Shown piece after piece: positions 21,245-32,205 of a stretch of DNA of 64,000 nucleotides. The position numbers were made by a program, and so were the translations under genes. The stretch lies in the NCBI GenBank assembly GCA_002099365.1, contig MSED01000014.1, forward strand, positions 1,984,001 to 2,048,000, in the 5' to 3' direction. Source of the DNA: Phialophora verrucosa. Its lineage: Eukaryota > Ascomycota > Eurotiomycetes > Chaetothyriales > Herpotrichiellaceae. How positions within the stretch are numbered: the stretch's first letter is position 1; each line of letters opens with the position of its first letter. Below the pieces are notes generated by a model. The model was given only the letters and a program-made list of their open reading frames with translations. It was not told the DNA's origin and made no database searches.

Positions 21245-21603
21245 ATCAGCGTGTGTAGCGTGTTTGAGCGTACGATGGAGAGCTGATGCGAAAGCTGAAT
21301 GTTGAACGTTGAATGTCGAATGCTAAATGCTAAATGCTAAACCCTTGGATATAATGGGATGAGTCATAGACGTTGATACGGGTCTATAGTCGCTTATACC
21401 AACACGCACTGAGAGAGAGCGAGAGAGAGCGAGAATACACTGTAGTAGAGGCAATGCCGGCGTGAATACGAACGCCATGACGACGATATCTGTTGTGATA
21501 CTGCACTGCCCTGAACTGCACTACACCGCACTGCACTGCACTATACCATGCGCGTATGCATATCTGGGATCGAACCCGGGTTCTCGCTTCTGCCCTGCCT
21601 CGG
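21245..21603. repeat. convergent intergenic region with simple repeats
   Basis: Between the DPB2 and PPTase stops. A 7-bp unit (GAATGTT/GAATGTC/AAATGCT) recurs about seven times at 21297-21342, and a GAGAGAGAGC tract lies at 21411-21433. A T-arm-like segment at about 21564-21586 does not belong to a foldable tRNA. Confidence 0.6.
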
Positions 21604-23406
21604 TCACCGTTCCAAACAGGTACACCACCCCTCGGCACAGGGTCTGATGTCCTTGTCGAAATCCAACCTGAGCCACCATCCGCTGCCCTCGCCGATGGTG
21701 CCGGCCTCGCCCGGGATCGCGCGTTCCCTGACGCCGCGGATGGCGGTCGCGACCATGAAGTCCTGATCATACGCGACCAGCTCGATCTCGACGTCCTCGA
21801 CCCTCTTGCCCTTGAACAGGGTCGTCACCCCGCGCTCCGCTTTGTCGGGGGGTGTCCACTTCGCTGTCTCGGTCGGTTCCGGGTGGTGTTCCGCGCCTGG
21901 GAGAGTCTCGGGAGGAGGAGGCTCCAGCAGGGACGGCGTGGCTGGCGAGTCCGGGAACGGGGAGAGGTACTCGTGCGGACGGACATAGGCTGCGCCGTGC
22001 GCCAGGCTGCTTGTGGGGAAGGAGGGCTTTCTCGCTTTATCATGCGACGCGTCCGTCGGGGTCGGGGAAGTGATGGACGGCCGGTGCTGCGCGTACATGT
22101 CTGCGGCGGCCGGGATGGAGGGTGTCCTCCGATGGGCTGTGGCGGTGGTGGTGTTGGTCTCGAGTGGTGCGAGAGTGGCGCCACCAGAGGCGCCTCTCGC
22201 GTGCATGCCATTCACGCCGTCGACGGCGGTAGGTATGGTCGACTTCCCCACAATAGCCGCGGATGGCGGTGTGGTCGCGCCAGTAGATTTTCTGTGCGCG
22301 TATATGTCAGCCGAGGCTGGGAGGGGCGTTGTCTGATTCTCGAGAATGGCTTGTGTGGCGCTACTGCCGTTCCTCCCGGGACGGTTGTCCAGTGTGGCGT
22401 TCGGACCTCGTTGCTGGGGAGGTGGAGGTGGAGGCGGCGGAGCGTGGACGTCGAGGAATTCCAATTCCCTCAGCCAGCTCGCCAGGAGACCTTCGCCGAC
22501 CATTTTGATGTACGCTTCCTTGAGACCCCAGTAGGCGTAGAAGCGCCTCAGCTTCAGGTTGATCATCTTCGCTTCATGGTCCCTGAAGACGCTGCTGCTG
22601 TCGCCCTTGCTGTCCGTCGGGGACGATGCCGCGGAGGAGGAGGAGGAGGTCGAATCACTCCATTCGCCTTCCTCGCGTTCTTTGACCGGCACGTGCACCG
22701 GGGCCTGTCGCATGTGTCTTCTCTCCCGGTCGGAGAACATTTCCGCAAAGATTTCGATCCACTCGTCAAATTTCGACTGCGTGGTCAGGTCCTTGGGCGT
22801 GCGTTTGTCTTCGTTCGTGCACGCTATGTCGACCCCTAGGCGGATGATGCTGCGATCGTCAAAGGCCGTACATGTCGGGTGGGAGTCGAGGTTTATGTGC
22901 GCGAGGGAGTCGAGCACCGTGGGGGATATAGGCCCTGGATTGGACGTGGTAGGCGAGGGAAGTTGAGCGGTGGGTGTCGAGCAGCCGATGATGGTGACCA
23001 GACCTGCTTGGTGGGAAACGTTGAACTCGAGGCCTCGGATCCGGCGCAGCTCTCCATGGATAGGATCGCTCTCATCGTAGATGTCGGTGGTTGACCAGTC
23101 CTCCGGTGGTTCCCAGTACGGTCGTCGATGAGGAGCCGGTGTCCTGGAGATCTGCACGTCGGACCAAGGGATCTTCGCCCGCCGGTGGATGAATGTGTAC
23201 TTTAGCAACGCACTGGCGAGAGACATGAAGCGATCTGCGGGGCGGATGAAGCGAGTGACTGCTTCTTGGTCCGTACGCTGCAACGTTGAGAGCAACGGCA
23301 GGGTATGGAGCGATTTGGGGTTGTGTGGTTGGGGGACATAAGGTCGAGTATCGATGTACCACCGGTTGATCGTGGTCTCGAAGTTTTCCTGACATTGGCG
23401 CTTCAT
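21604..23406 (-). CDS. 4'-phosphopantetheinyl transferase (NpgA/Sfp type) with long insertion
   Basis: Transfers the phosphopantetheine arm of CoA to carrier-protein domains of polyketide synthases, NRPSs and alpha-aminoadipate reductase, so it is needed for secondary metabolism, siderophores and lysine synthesis. Single exon, 600 aa, against roughly 340 aa for Aspergillus NpgA. Seen: the N-terminal half (RFIRPADRFMSLASALLKY), FNVSHQAG, the Mg-binding core RLGVDIACTNE and the catalytic motif YWGLKEAYIKM. The extra length comes from a Ser/Asp-rich stretch before the catalytic helix and, mainly, from a ~200-residue Pro/Thr/Ala-rich segment after FLDVHAPPPPPPPP. Beyond that, the family C-terminus resumes (GKRVEDVEIELVAYDQDFMVATAIRG). 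The frame is open throughout, so it is probably a coding insertion, although an unspliced intron cannot be excluded. The start is ATG 23406. Confidence 0.92.
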   Translation of the reverse strand: MKRQCQENFETTINRWYIDTRPYVPQPHNPKSLHTLPLLSTLQRTDQEAVTRFIRPADRFMSLASALLKYTFIHRRAKIPWSDVQISRTPAPHRRPYWEPPEDWSTTDIYDESDPIHGELRRIRGLEFNVSHQAGLVTIIGCSTPTAQLPSPTTSNPGPISPTVLDSLAHINLDSHPTCTAFDDRSIIRLGVDIACTNEDKRTPKDLTTQSKFDEWIEIFAEMFSDRERRHMRQAPVHVPVKEREEGEWSDSTSSSSSAASSPTDSKGDSSSVFRDHEAKMINLKLRRFYAYWGLKEAYIKMVGEGLLASWLRELEFLDVHAPPPPPPPPQQRGPNATLDNRPGRNGSSATQAILENQTTPLPASADIYAHRKSTGATTPPSAAIVGKSTIPTAVDGVNGMHARGASGGATLAPLETNTTTATAHRRTPSIPAAADMYAQHRPSITSPTPTDASHDKARKPSFPTSSLAHGAAYVRPHEYLSPFPDSPATPSLLEPPPPETLPGAEHHPEPTETAKWTPPDKAERGVTTLFKGKRVEDVEIELVAYDQDFMVATAIRGVRERAIPGEAGTIGEGSGWWLRLDFDKDIRPCAEGWCTCLER

Positions 23407-24167
23407 CTTGAATGATATTGCCTAGCTACTACGGCGTCCGAACGAGTGACGGCGGTAAGTATCTCGCAACCAGTGGCGCCGCGTTTCATGAGTTGTCGGT
23501 GGATTCTTGACAATTTCTGGGGTCTTGGGGGAGGGGGTCGACCTTAGGAGAGAGTGAAATAGCCAGGTGAAGCGGCTCGAGGACACTGACAATCGAGCAT
23601 TAGGCGATCGCCGAGCCTTTCTTTTAATGATGCTATACAGTAGTCCGCAGGCTTGCTATTCATGTAATAAAGAATCAACAGAAAGACGTCTAGTATATGC
23701 GGACTAGCGAGCTCACGATCTCAGTCAAGAAGTCATGATCTGCTCTCGAGAGATCGCAGTCGGAGTCAAGCATCATAATTGTCTTATTTTAGCAAGGCCG
23801 AAGTTGAATGCGGAAACAGGCAAAAGATCAACGGCGGCGGAGGCTCCCACGAGGCTGATGCTTTAAGCCCTGCATCGAAAGTCCATCGACTATTGGGCGG
23901 GATGAGCATCAGCATCGCAGATTCAACCAGGGCATCAAGGGCGCAGATTCTCGAGTCCAGCTCGGCGAACAAGAGCTCAACGATTGCGGCTGGACCAATC
24001 ACAGAGCAGGCGAAAGTTCCCGATCGAAATAATTTTCGGGGGCGGCGAAGTGCCCGTCATCGCCGCAGTGAGTGACTCAGGGAGCAGAGAAAGAAAGATT
24101 CACTCAGGACTCAGGGAGTCGAATAATTATCCCTTCCGCCTTAATCTCTGCTTTACATGTCGCGTCA
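23407..24167. promoter_or_regulatory. divergent promoter region, PPTase / PDX2
   Basis: 761 bp between divergent starts; no gene supported. Confidence 0.4.
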
Positions 24168-25049
24168 ATGACCATCACCGTGGGCGTGCTGGCCTTGCAA
24201 GGCGCTTTCTTGGAACATTTGGTCTTACTGCGGCGCGCTGCGGATTATCTGCGCACAGAAGGCCATGCAGTCGCCTTCGAGTTTACAGAAGTCAGAAACG
24301 TGAAAGACTTGACGCGGTGCGACGCATTGATTATTCCCGGTGGAGAAAGCACCACCATTGCGCTCGTGGCCGCCCAGTCAGGCCTCCTGGAACCACTCAG
24401 AGAGTTCGTCAAGTATGTGCCCCTGCTTTGACGTTTGCTTCACGCCGGTGGCTGACACATTCCTCCCAGAGTTCACCGCAAACCAACATGGGGCACCTGC
24501 GCTGGTCTGATTCTGCTTGCGGAGGCAGCGAATGCCACTAAGAAAGGTGGCCAGGACCTGATAGGCGGACTGGACGTCAGAGTGAACAGAAACCACTTCG
24601 GACGGCAGGTCGAAAGCTTCCAAGCCGACGTAGATTTGCCGTTCCTGTCCACCAACGGCGACGTCTCAGGGGCTCCATTCCCAGGCGTTTTCATTCGGGC
24701 CCCTGTAGTCGAGAAGATCCTGCCCAATGTCGAAGGCATCCAGAAAGGAGAACAACAACTGGCTGAAACGGTGGTCGCACCGTCCAAGTCTGCCAAGGAT
24801 GACCACGCGAGGATGGCAATGAGCTCTCATGTTGATATCATGGCCAAGTTACCTGGTCGGCTGAAGAAAGCTGCTGCAATGGGTGCCGAAGTGAATGCTG
24901 GCGAAGAAACGGGGGATATTATCGCTGTCAAGCAGGGCAACGTCTTCGGAACCAGCTTTCATCCTGAATTGACATCTGATATCCGGATACACGTCTGGTG
25001 GTTGAGGCAGGTATTGGACGCCGTTGGGACTTCGGATGGTATACATTGA
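24168..25049 (+). CDS. PDX2: pyridoxal 5'-phosphate synthase glutaminase subunit
   Basis: Class-I glutamine amidotransferase (SNO1/PdxT) that releases ammonia from glutamine and feeds it to the PDX1/SNZ synthase in the DXP-independent vitamin B6 pathway. Exons 24168-24412 and 24470-25049; the 57-nt intron (GTATGT, CTGAC branch, CCCAG) joins EFVK to VHRKPTWG. It encodes 274 aa. Motifs: GVLALQGAFLEH at the start, the glutamine-binding IIPGGESTT, the nucleophile in TWGTCAGLILL (Cys92), and FHPEL with the His-Glu of the triad. An extra segment (GIQKGEQQLAETVVAPSKSAKDDHARMAMSS region) lengthens it over bacterial PdxT (about 190-200 aa), as is usual in fungi. The PDX1 partner is not in this window. 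Confidence 0.96.
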
Positions 25050-25139
25050 TGCGGCGATAGAGGCAGAATATCTGCTTGACAAAGGAGTCCGAAGTCCAGG
25101 ACGAGTGCGAGTTTGGAATCGTGTACATATTCATGTCCA

Positions 25140-25762
25140 TCATCTGCCACTGCCGTATTCTTCCTCTTCTTTTCGCCGCTCCGCATCGATAGCTCGACCA
25201 TAACCTCCTCTGCCTGGATCAAACTCGTCCCGGTATTCGTCTCTTACCTGTCCGCCGGACTTACCGCGGCCATATTGTCTGCCTTCTTGAAATCCAGCGT
25301 CAAGGTCGGTTCTGATGACACGTTCGTCAAGCTTAGTGCCTCCGATATACTTCAAACAGTCGAGCGCCTCTTGGTGAGTGTAATACTCGACGAAGCAGAA
25401 GCCGCAAGGGGTTTTCTGAAACCGATCTAACCCCATGACAAGTCGTTTGATCTCGCCGCACTTGGAGAACAGCTCGTGGATTTGTTCCTCGGTGGTGTAG
25501 AACGAACTGCATGCGCGTAAGTCCTCGGCCTAGAAGTAGGCATTGTGAGACGAACAGATTGCCAACATAGATGGTGGTCGCATCCTTCAGAAGATCAAAC
25601 TCATCTTGCTGCTTGTCATTCTCCTCCTGATGGTCTCGTCCATACTTGCCCTTCTTCTGTGTGCGAGTCAGTTCAGACTGTTCCTCGTGACAATAGAGGG
25701 GCACTGCTCACTCGAGAAGAATAATAGGTGCTAGGTCTGTCGAGCCTTTCAACGGTAGACAT
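25140..25762 (-). CDS. CBC2: nuclear cap-binding protein subunit 2 (CBP20)
   Basis: RNA-recognition-motif subunit of the nuclear cap-binding complex; it binds the m7G cap of Pol II transcripts and works in splicing, 3' processing and export. Three exons, 25712-25762, 25556-25656 and 25140-25506, encode 172 aa. Intron 25657-25711 (55 nt) has GTGAGC, CTGAC and CACAG; intron 25507-25555 (49 nt) has an unusual GTTCGT donor. The joined protein reads MSTVERLDRPSTYY at the N-terminus, then RNP2 TTIYVGNLSFYTTEEQ, then RNP1 CGFCFVEY, then the cap-binding tail GRQYGRGKSGGQVRDEYR. This is almost identical in pattern to human and yeast CBP20. It diverges from the nucleoporin gene NUP82 only 239 bp away. 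Confidence 0.94.
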
Positions 25763-26001
25763 GGCTGCTGACTGCGTATCAATGCCGGCGTGGATGGCTG
25801 TTGGTGGTTAACGAAGCAGAGTCACTGGGAAGTGAGTGACGAAAGAAGCTGCGGCGCGCCGCCGCGTCGCGCGACGACCGCATTTTCACTTGCGCTTGCG
25901 CTTCAGCACCACCTCACCAACTGTCGCTCGTGGCCGAACAGGACTTTATCATTGCCATGCCACCCTGATTTCACGACTGTTGGGCCTGCGACACTCCCAA
26001 A
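25763..26001. promoter_or_regulatory. short bidirectional promoter, CBP20 / NUP82
   Basis: 239 bp between two divergent ATGs, so both promoters must overlap. It contains a GC-rich GCGGCGCGCCGCCGCGTCGCGCG-type run near 25850-25875, with several CGCG cores. Confidence 0.45.
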
Positions 26002-28911
26002 ATGCCTAAAGTAATTGGATACACACCGCCATACCTCTGCCGGCCGTCTCCAGGCTCCAAGATCTTTACAGACCCGGAACCTCAGTCACCCGTATCTCCC
26101 TCAAAACGCTCTTACGACACCGGCTCCCCTTTGGAATCGCAGCGTCAGGGCCCCAGGAGACTTGTCGCAAGCAGAGGTACAGAAATATTTACTGTCGTGG
26201 GCAACAAGATCAGATGGGCGGATCTTGCAACAGTACGAGATGAATGGGAAGAAAACACAAAGTCTGGCCTTGGTCTGTCTCGCATTGACACGACAGACGC
26301 TGCTGAGGGCACAATCTACAAAGTAAGCCGCTGGTTTGTTCTGCGCGAAATGGCGGTGCTGACAGATGCAGACACTTGCTGTCCCGGTCTACTACCAGAT
26401 AAACCAGATCTTCATATCTCCGTCTGGCTTCTTCCTCGCCATTTGCACCGAGCACACCGTCCATATTGCCGTCCTGCCTGATCCCTCAAGGTTGAAGGAG
26501 CGCAACCAGTCTTCTTTAAAAGTCAAAACATATCAGCTTGGCCCGACAGTCCACGTCATTCCGGAGTCCCCACTGGTATCAGTGCTATGGCATCCCTTGG
26601 CTCATGCGACTACCACGACCGACTGCCTGGTCACTGTCACTGCTGAGGCTGCAGTGCGACTATGGGGGTTCGACAGATCGAGCAACTGGTCCTTTGATCG
26701 CCCACAGCTGGCTATTGACTTGAGAAAGCTGGCGGATGGCGTCTCCTGTGATCAAGACTTTGAGCCGTCTGGTTTTGGTAAGCGTCGCGGATTTTCCGTC
26801 GATACCTTCGATATGGAAGTTTCTGCTGCTTGCTTCGGTGGTCGTGCTGGGGAGGATGAGGATGCATGGGCGAGCATGACCCTCTGGGTGGCTATGAGGA
26901 ATGGGGATCTCTACGCTTTATGCCCATTGCTGCCGTCGAGATGGAGGCCGACCTCAACCACTATTCCTTCCCTCACCACTACAGCTATATCTCGGATAGC
27001 TTCGATCAACGATGACGAGGCAGACATGGACGAAAGACGGGCCGCTCGTCAGCAATATGAATGGGTTCAAGAGATTGATAACGAGGAGCCCGAGATTCAT
27101 CAGTCCACCGGTAGCCTTGGACAATGGGAGGTGCGATTCAGACCACAGCAACCGAGTGCCATCCCACGTCTTCAAGGTCCCTTCACGCTTACGCCGGAGG
27201 ACGACGACACGGAAATTGAGATATCCGATGTGTATGTGCTTCCCGGAAGACTCGATGAAGAAGATTTATTCGACGGTGAAGATGAAAATGAGCTGGACAT
27301 GCCATTGGGCCCCCCCGTTCCATTTACCACCATCTGCGTTGCCACGCACGAGAATCAAGTCTTATTTGCTATTGACCTCGACGGGGTGACAGGGCAGTGG
27401 CTTCCAAAGAAGGGAAAAGGTGCATTCAGTGTTCCCTCTTCCGACGCCAAACCGCTAACACTGATCGACACCGTCTCACTGGGTGAAGGAGCCAGGAATG
27501 CTGCAGGCAACTGGCCCATCTTCACCCCGGATATCGTGTACCACCATTCGCTGTTCCTGACCACAGCTGACCACGTCTATTCTTTCTCATTGAACGACTG
27601 GATAACTCAACTCGGCGCCGAATTGGCAGGAAGTCAGCCTGTTGATCCTGGCCTGCAAAGCAGGCTGCGGATACGATGCCAGAATTCGATATCCGTGACC
27701 GACAAGCTGATTAACACAAGCGAGCCTTCCGAGATCCTTTCCGCCCCTACCGTTGTCGACGATGAGTCAGTAGGCTATCTGCTCCTGACTTCCACCGGTC
27801 AGGGCTGCTATGGAGTGGCCTTCGACCGAGACTATCTCGGCGGTTCCACTTTGGAGCCCTCGTCGACAGAGCCTTCTTTCTCCCCCAGTCGCTCAAGCCC
27901 TCAACTCGTCAAGACGGCGGACGCAGACATTGACCTAGTCCCAGCCAGAGAGCCTTACTCCCTTCCGAGAGTCTTCTACCAGAACCAACACATCCCCATT
28001 GATTCTCTGCGCAAACAATTACCGGCACATCTGAGGAAGGCTGTCACTGAACGCCCTATGAGGCTCAGTCCTGCCATGTTGGAGATCATGACCTCCACCC
28101 ATCGTGTAATCGGCGTGCAATCACATGTTCTGGAAACCGCCGCTTCGGAACTGTTCCGTCGATGCGAGCGACTACGCGACGAACTTGGTAGCCAGGTCAA
28201 GCAGATGGCCGAATTAGCGGACCAACTGCAGCGCCTCTCTGCTACTGAAGGAGAAGATGAGTATGGGAAGCCCTATCGCATCAAGCCCCCCCAAGAGAGA
28301 CTCCAAGACGCACGGGAGAAGCAGAAGAACCTGGTGGCAAGATACGAGGCCTTGAGGAGAAAGGTTGGTCGAGTCGGCTCAGGGAAGAGAGATCTCAGTT
28401 CGAAAGAGCTCGCTTGGGTCGAAGAAATCGGTGCTCTGGGGAAGAATCTTGGTGTTGCGACTGAGGAGAGGGAGGAACAGGAAGGTCTGTCCATGGACAA
28501 GAGGTTCGACACGGTAAGTCCGCTTTTGTTCACCCCTGTTTATCGGTATTTCGTTCAACTGAGTGATTGCTGACACCCAAGCAACAGGTGAAGAAACTTG
28601 CCCACGACCTTGTGGAAGAAGCCAACCTTCTCTCAAAGCAAAATCCATCTCCCAACCCTCCACCGGCGCTCGAAGCATCCACCTCGTCAATCTCTAACTC
28701 GTCAATCACGCCATCAATGTCAGCCTCCCAAATGACCGTCACGTCGCGATCGAGTGCTTCTCTTCCGGGCTCCACTTTCTCCGCTGGATTTGGTGTGCCT
28801 AGTCGGTTGCAGAAGGAACGCATCGCAGACGTCATGGGTATGGTTGAGAGGGAAGGCGCGGTTATCGAGTCTGCTATGAAGAGGCTGGAGAGGTTGAAGA
28901 TGGAGTACTAG
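26002..28911 (+). CDS. NUP82: nucleoporin Nup82 (Nup88-like)
   Basis: Cytoplasmic-side nuclear pore component whose N-terminal beta-propeller docks Nup116/Nup98 and whose coiled coil assembles the Nup159-Nsp1 complex for mRNA export. Exons 26002-26322, 26372-28513 and 28588-28911 encode 928 aa. Introns are 49 nt (26323-26371) and 74 nt (28514-28587); an alternative acceptor six bases earlier would add two Gln. Propeller-like blades are seen at QIFISPSGFFLAICTEHTVHIAVLPDP and in SVLWHPLAHATTTTDCLVTVTAEAAVRLWGFDR. The C-terminal third (about residues 680-830) is helical and coiled-coil-like (LFRRCERLRDELGSQVKQMAELADQLQRLS). Assignment rests on this architecture and on the WHPL/VRLW pattern of fungal Nup82 proteins. 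Confidence 0.85.
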
Positions 28912-29247
28912 GAGTACTGGATGTTGATGTGGCGTGGTGTGAGGGTTAAGGAACTGATCAAACCGGACAAGGTCATGAACGAGCCACGAAAAGCGCAAGC
29001 CAAAGGTCAACTGTTGAAATTGTACGAGCGAAATGGGTTGAGACTGGCCTGGAGACCTATGTTTAAAGTTGAGCGAAAGGGGCGTCCACTTCGCTCGTAG
29101 GGCCACACGGTGTACGACCACTAGGTGTTGACATGCTGGTGCTTGCCTGATGGTGTTGGATATTCTCGGCCTGGATGTCCCGTATCCTTGTCCACATTGG
29201 CTCAGATTAAAGCGAGTACAATTTCTCCAGTAGCCACATCAATCTAT
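28912..29247. other. convergent intergenic region NUP82 / THI6
   Basis: 336 bp holding the two 3' flanks. Nothing else seen. Confidence 0.4.
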
Positions 29248-30855
29248 TCAAGTACGAACAACTTCAACCTTCGCCAGTCGCACAGCTAGATCACCCTTTC
29301 CCTCATCCACCCATTGGACGACGTCCTTGCCGAACGCATACAGCGCATCCAGGAATGCCGGAATGAACGAGCCAGGCCCTTTACACGAGACGTCCTTCTC
29401 GGCGAATTCTGCCGCAATTTCATAATGCAAGACACCTGCGAAAGCGGCTAGGAATTTATCGTCCGGGTGGAGGGCCACGTAGCTGGCGACGACGGCTCCC
29501 AGGGCACATCCGGCGCCGGTGATCCTGCCGAGAAAGGCGGACCCGTTTCTGATGGCGAGAATCCGGACCCCGTCGGAGAGATAGTCCGTCTGGCCCGTCA
29601 TGAGGACGACGCAGCGCTCGCGCTGGGCCAGGGTTTTGACGAGCGCGGCCTTGTCGCCCTCGGTCGCGGTGGAGGGCCCCGAGTCGACGCCGCGTTGTTG
29701 CGTCGTCGATGTCCCCGCCACGGCGCCGATTTCGCCCTCGTTGCCCTTGATGACGCTGAAGAAGCCGCCGGCCAGGAGGGTCTTGATGGCGGCGCGACGG
29801 ACCGCGGTGGCGCCGCCGCCGACGGGGTCGAGGAGGACGGGGCCCCCGACGGCGTTGTAGGCTCTCATGCCTTCGAGAAAGGTGGCGATCTTCTCGGGCG
29901 TGGCGGTGCCCATGTTGATGACGAGCGCGCCGCCCAGCTTGGCGAGGTCGGGGGCTTCGGGCCCGTTTTCGGACATGATGGGCGAGGCGCCGGTCGCGAG
30001 GCAGACGTTGGCGACGAAGTTCTGCACGACCGTGTTGGTCATGTTGTGGCAGAGCTTGTTGGACGAGACGTGCCGTTTGATGATGGCCGGGACTTGGGCG
30101 ATCAGGGCTGCGAGGTCCGTGGTCGTGGGTTTGCCGGGTGGGACCGCTGCGTAGAACGTGTCCCCGGACGATCTGAACAGGTCGAGGAGCTTCCTGGACG
30201 CGGCTTCGGGGTCGGCAGTGGCCACGATGGCACTGACTACTGCGACGCCGTTGAGGCGGTTGGTCCCGGCGGCAGACTGGTGGAGCACTCTTTGCACGTT
30301 CGCGGCGTTGATGCTGCCGATGGCGACGCAGGGAATGGACTTTTCCGTCCCCGTGTCACAGGCAGAGAGGATGTTTTGAAGCCCCCTCGTCCCGATGATG
30401 TGCTTGGTGTCGGTTTTCGTGGGCGTGGCAAACGCCGTGCCAATCCCGAGATAGTCGGCTCCGTCCTTGATGGCTTTTTCGGCTTCCTGGGGTGACGAGG
30501 CTGTGACTCCTATGATGGCGTCGGGTCCTAGGATTTGCCGTGCCTGCACGATGTCCATGTCGTCTTGACCGATGTGGACTCCTTCGGCGCCAATCGCTTG
30601 ACAGACGTCGAGCCGGTCATTGACCAGCAGGGGGACGTTGTATTTTTGAGTGATGGCATGGAGTTTCGCGGCCACTTCGATCATGACGCCGGTGTCGGCG
30701 TGCTTTTCTCGATATTGAACGATGCCAACACCGCCACGCAGCGCCTGCTCGACCACGTCCGCAAGGTCCTTATCCCCAAGGATTGCAGGAGTAGAATCCG
30801 TGACTAGGTACAAAGACCAGTCTATGCTGGCTCCGAGCTTTGGTTTTGACGACAT
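29248..30855 (-). CDS. THI6: bifunctional thiamine-phosphate synthase / hydroxyethylthiazole kinase
   Basis: Fused thiamine enzyme, 535 aa, single exon, the usual size for fungal THI6. The N-terminal half (about residues 1-235) is a ThiE-like TIM barrel that couples the pyrimidine diphosphate and thiazole phosphate: LYLVTDS, QYREK, LLVNDRLDVCQAIGAEGVHIGQDD, IGVTASSPQEA, YLGIGTAFATPTK, PCVAIGSI. The C-terminal half (about 250-535) is the ThiM-like kinase that phosphorylates hydroxyethylthiazole: NKLCHNMTNTVVQNFVAN, PIMSENGPEAPDL, VLLDPVGGGATAVRR, IKGNEGEIGAVAG, LMTGQTDYLSDG and the anion-hole/catalytic GRITGAGCALGAVVA. The start is ATG 30855. No TPP riboswitch-like element was recognised upstream. 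Confidence 0.97.
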   Translation of the reverse strand: MSSKPKLGASIDWSLYLVTDSTPAILGDKDLADVVEQALRGGVGIVQYREKHADTGVMIEVAAKLHAITQKYNVPLLVNDRLDVCQAIGAEGVHIGQDDMDIVQARQILGPDAIIGVTASSPQEAEKAIKDGADYLGIGTAFATPTKTDTKHIIGTRGLQNILSACDTGTEKSIPCVAIGSINAANVQRVLHQSAAGTNRLNGVAVVSAIVATADPEAASRKLLDLFRSSGDTFYAAVPPGKPTTTDLAALIAQVPAIIKRHVSSNKLCHNMTNTVVQNFVANVCLATGASPIMSENGPEAPDLAKLGGALVINMGTATPEKIATFLEGMRAYNAVGGPVLLDPVGGGATAVRRAAIKTLLAGGFFSVIKGNEGEIGAVAGTSTTQQRGVDSGPSTATEGDKAALVKTLAQRERCVVLMTGQTDYLSDGVRILAIRNGSAFLGRITGAGCALGAVVASYVALHPDDKFLAAFAGVLHYEIAAEFAEKDVSCKGPGSFIPAFLDALYAFGKDVVQWVDEGKGDLAVRLAKVEVVRT

Positions 30856-32205
30856 CGTGTAGCTGGCTTGCCTGTCTGCAACTTAAGTCAAAGAGTCACT
30901 GACCGGCCCGTGTGCATTGAAACTGTTTCGTGTCCTTCTCTCATGGATGGCTCACTGACCGGCGAGATTCACAGCAGCAAAGAACTGACGATTGTAGGCG
31001 TGCGGGAAAGATTGATGGAAACAGGAAAAGGATGCAGTGCTCAAGATTGTGTCATCAAATTACGCCGTACCGCAGAGGCACGAAAAGCTTCAATCCAGTC
31101 GCAGTGAAATGCAACACGCTCACCCACGACGACTCATCCGCAGCGATGGTACCTACCTTGACTTCTTCCATACCACTCTCAATGACATGTGTGGCCTATG
31201 GCCTGTGACCTGTGGCCTGTGACCTGACGTTCGTGAAGCCAGCTGAGCAACGACGGCGAGGTCTGGGCCGAGTTACAGGCATCACTACAGTAGCCTCGAG
31301 TAGGTAACTTCCGGCGCGCCGGACGCCTAAAGTCCAGGCCCAGGTACTGGTGCAGTGGCTTGGTGGCTGCCTAGAGGTGAACAAAGACGCAAGCGGGGAG
31401 CCCTACGAGTATTGTTCTGCATCTCGGCTTTGTCGTGAATGTTTGCGGCCTATTAGACCCTTGCTGAGAATGTTCACATCCAGTCACGCAAGCACACGGC
31501 GGCCTCCTGTTGGGCGAGCCGGATCCTGTTCTCCGAGTGACAACTGCACAATTTTTCAATTCTAGCGCGAAGCCGAGAAGTCCAAGTCGCTCGCCGTGAC
31601 GCTGCGCTCACACTACTAGTACTGACACCTTCGCCTCCCCGACTTCTATTCTTTTCGTCTCATCATCATCACTACCGCTCTGTCAAGCAGTCGAGATTTA
31701 CTCGCTCTCGTCAGACATTTTCATCGTCGGAGACCTTGCAGCTTCAACATCCATCCACTTCTGAGTCTGCCGCCGCCGCTCCCGCTCATACCATCCCATC
31801 GATCCCCCGGCGCCATTCTGCTTGCGCTCCTCCACCTGCCACAAAGTAACGCATCACGGTCAAGCGCAGCCCGGATTGTTCATGTATCGGACGGTCTTTC
31901 CCTCCTCCAAAACCAAAATCAAACAAAAGCTGGACATATTTCCGGCCAACCGACATCGTTGTAGTGTCGCCCGATCCTCCTATGGTTGATACGCTGCATC
32001 AGACGCCTTTCTTCATGTTATATTCCGTTATTCAGTGGTGATTTCCCACGCATGTCTGGTCAATTTGAAAGATTCTCATACACCCGCATCCACGCCAACA
32101 ACCTGTGAGCCTTTGTCTAGCCAGAAAAGATCGACGCCCCTGGTTCAACTGTCCCATACAGCTTTGAAGACGACGAGACGGATAGACAACTAAATATCCC
32201 TCAAA
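30856..32205. promoter_or_regulatory. divergent region THI6 / eIF5 with long pyrimidine-rich leader
   Basis: 1.35 kb between divergent starts. The half proximal to eIF5 (about 31610-32200) is rich in CT and TC runs and short CCATC/CCATCC words, as expected for a long leader of a highly expressed translation-factor gene. It may hide a 5'UTR intron. No separate gene is supported. Confidence 0.45.

Noticed and set aside
21560..21590. T-arm-like GGTTCGATCCC on the minus strand
   Set aside because: Upstream bases form no anticodon or D-arm, and the T-stem itself has mismatches. It lies just after the PPTase stop.
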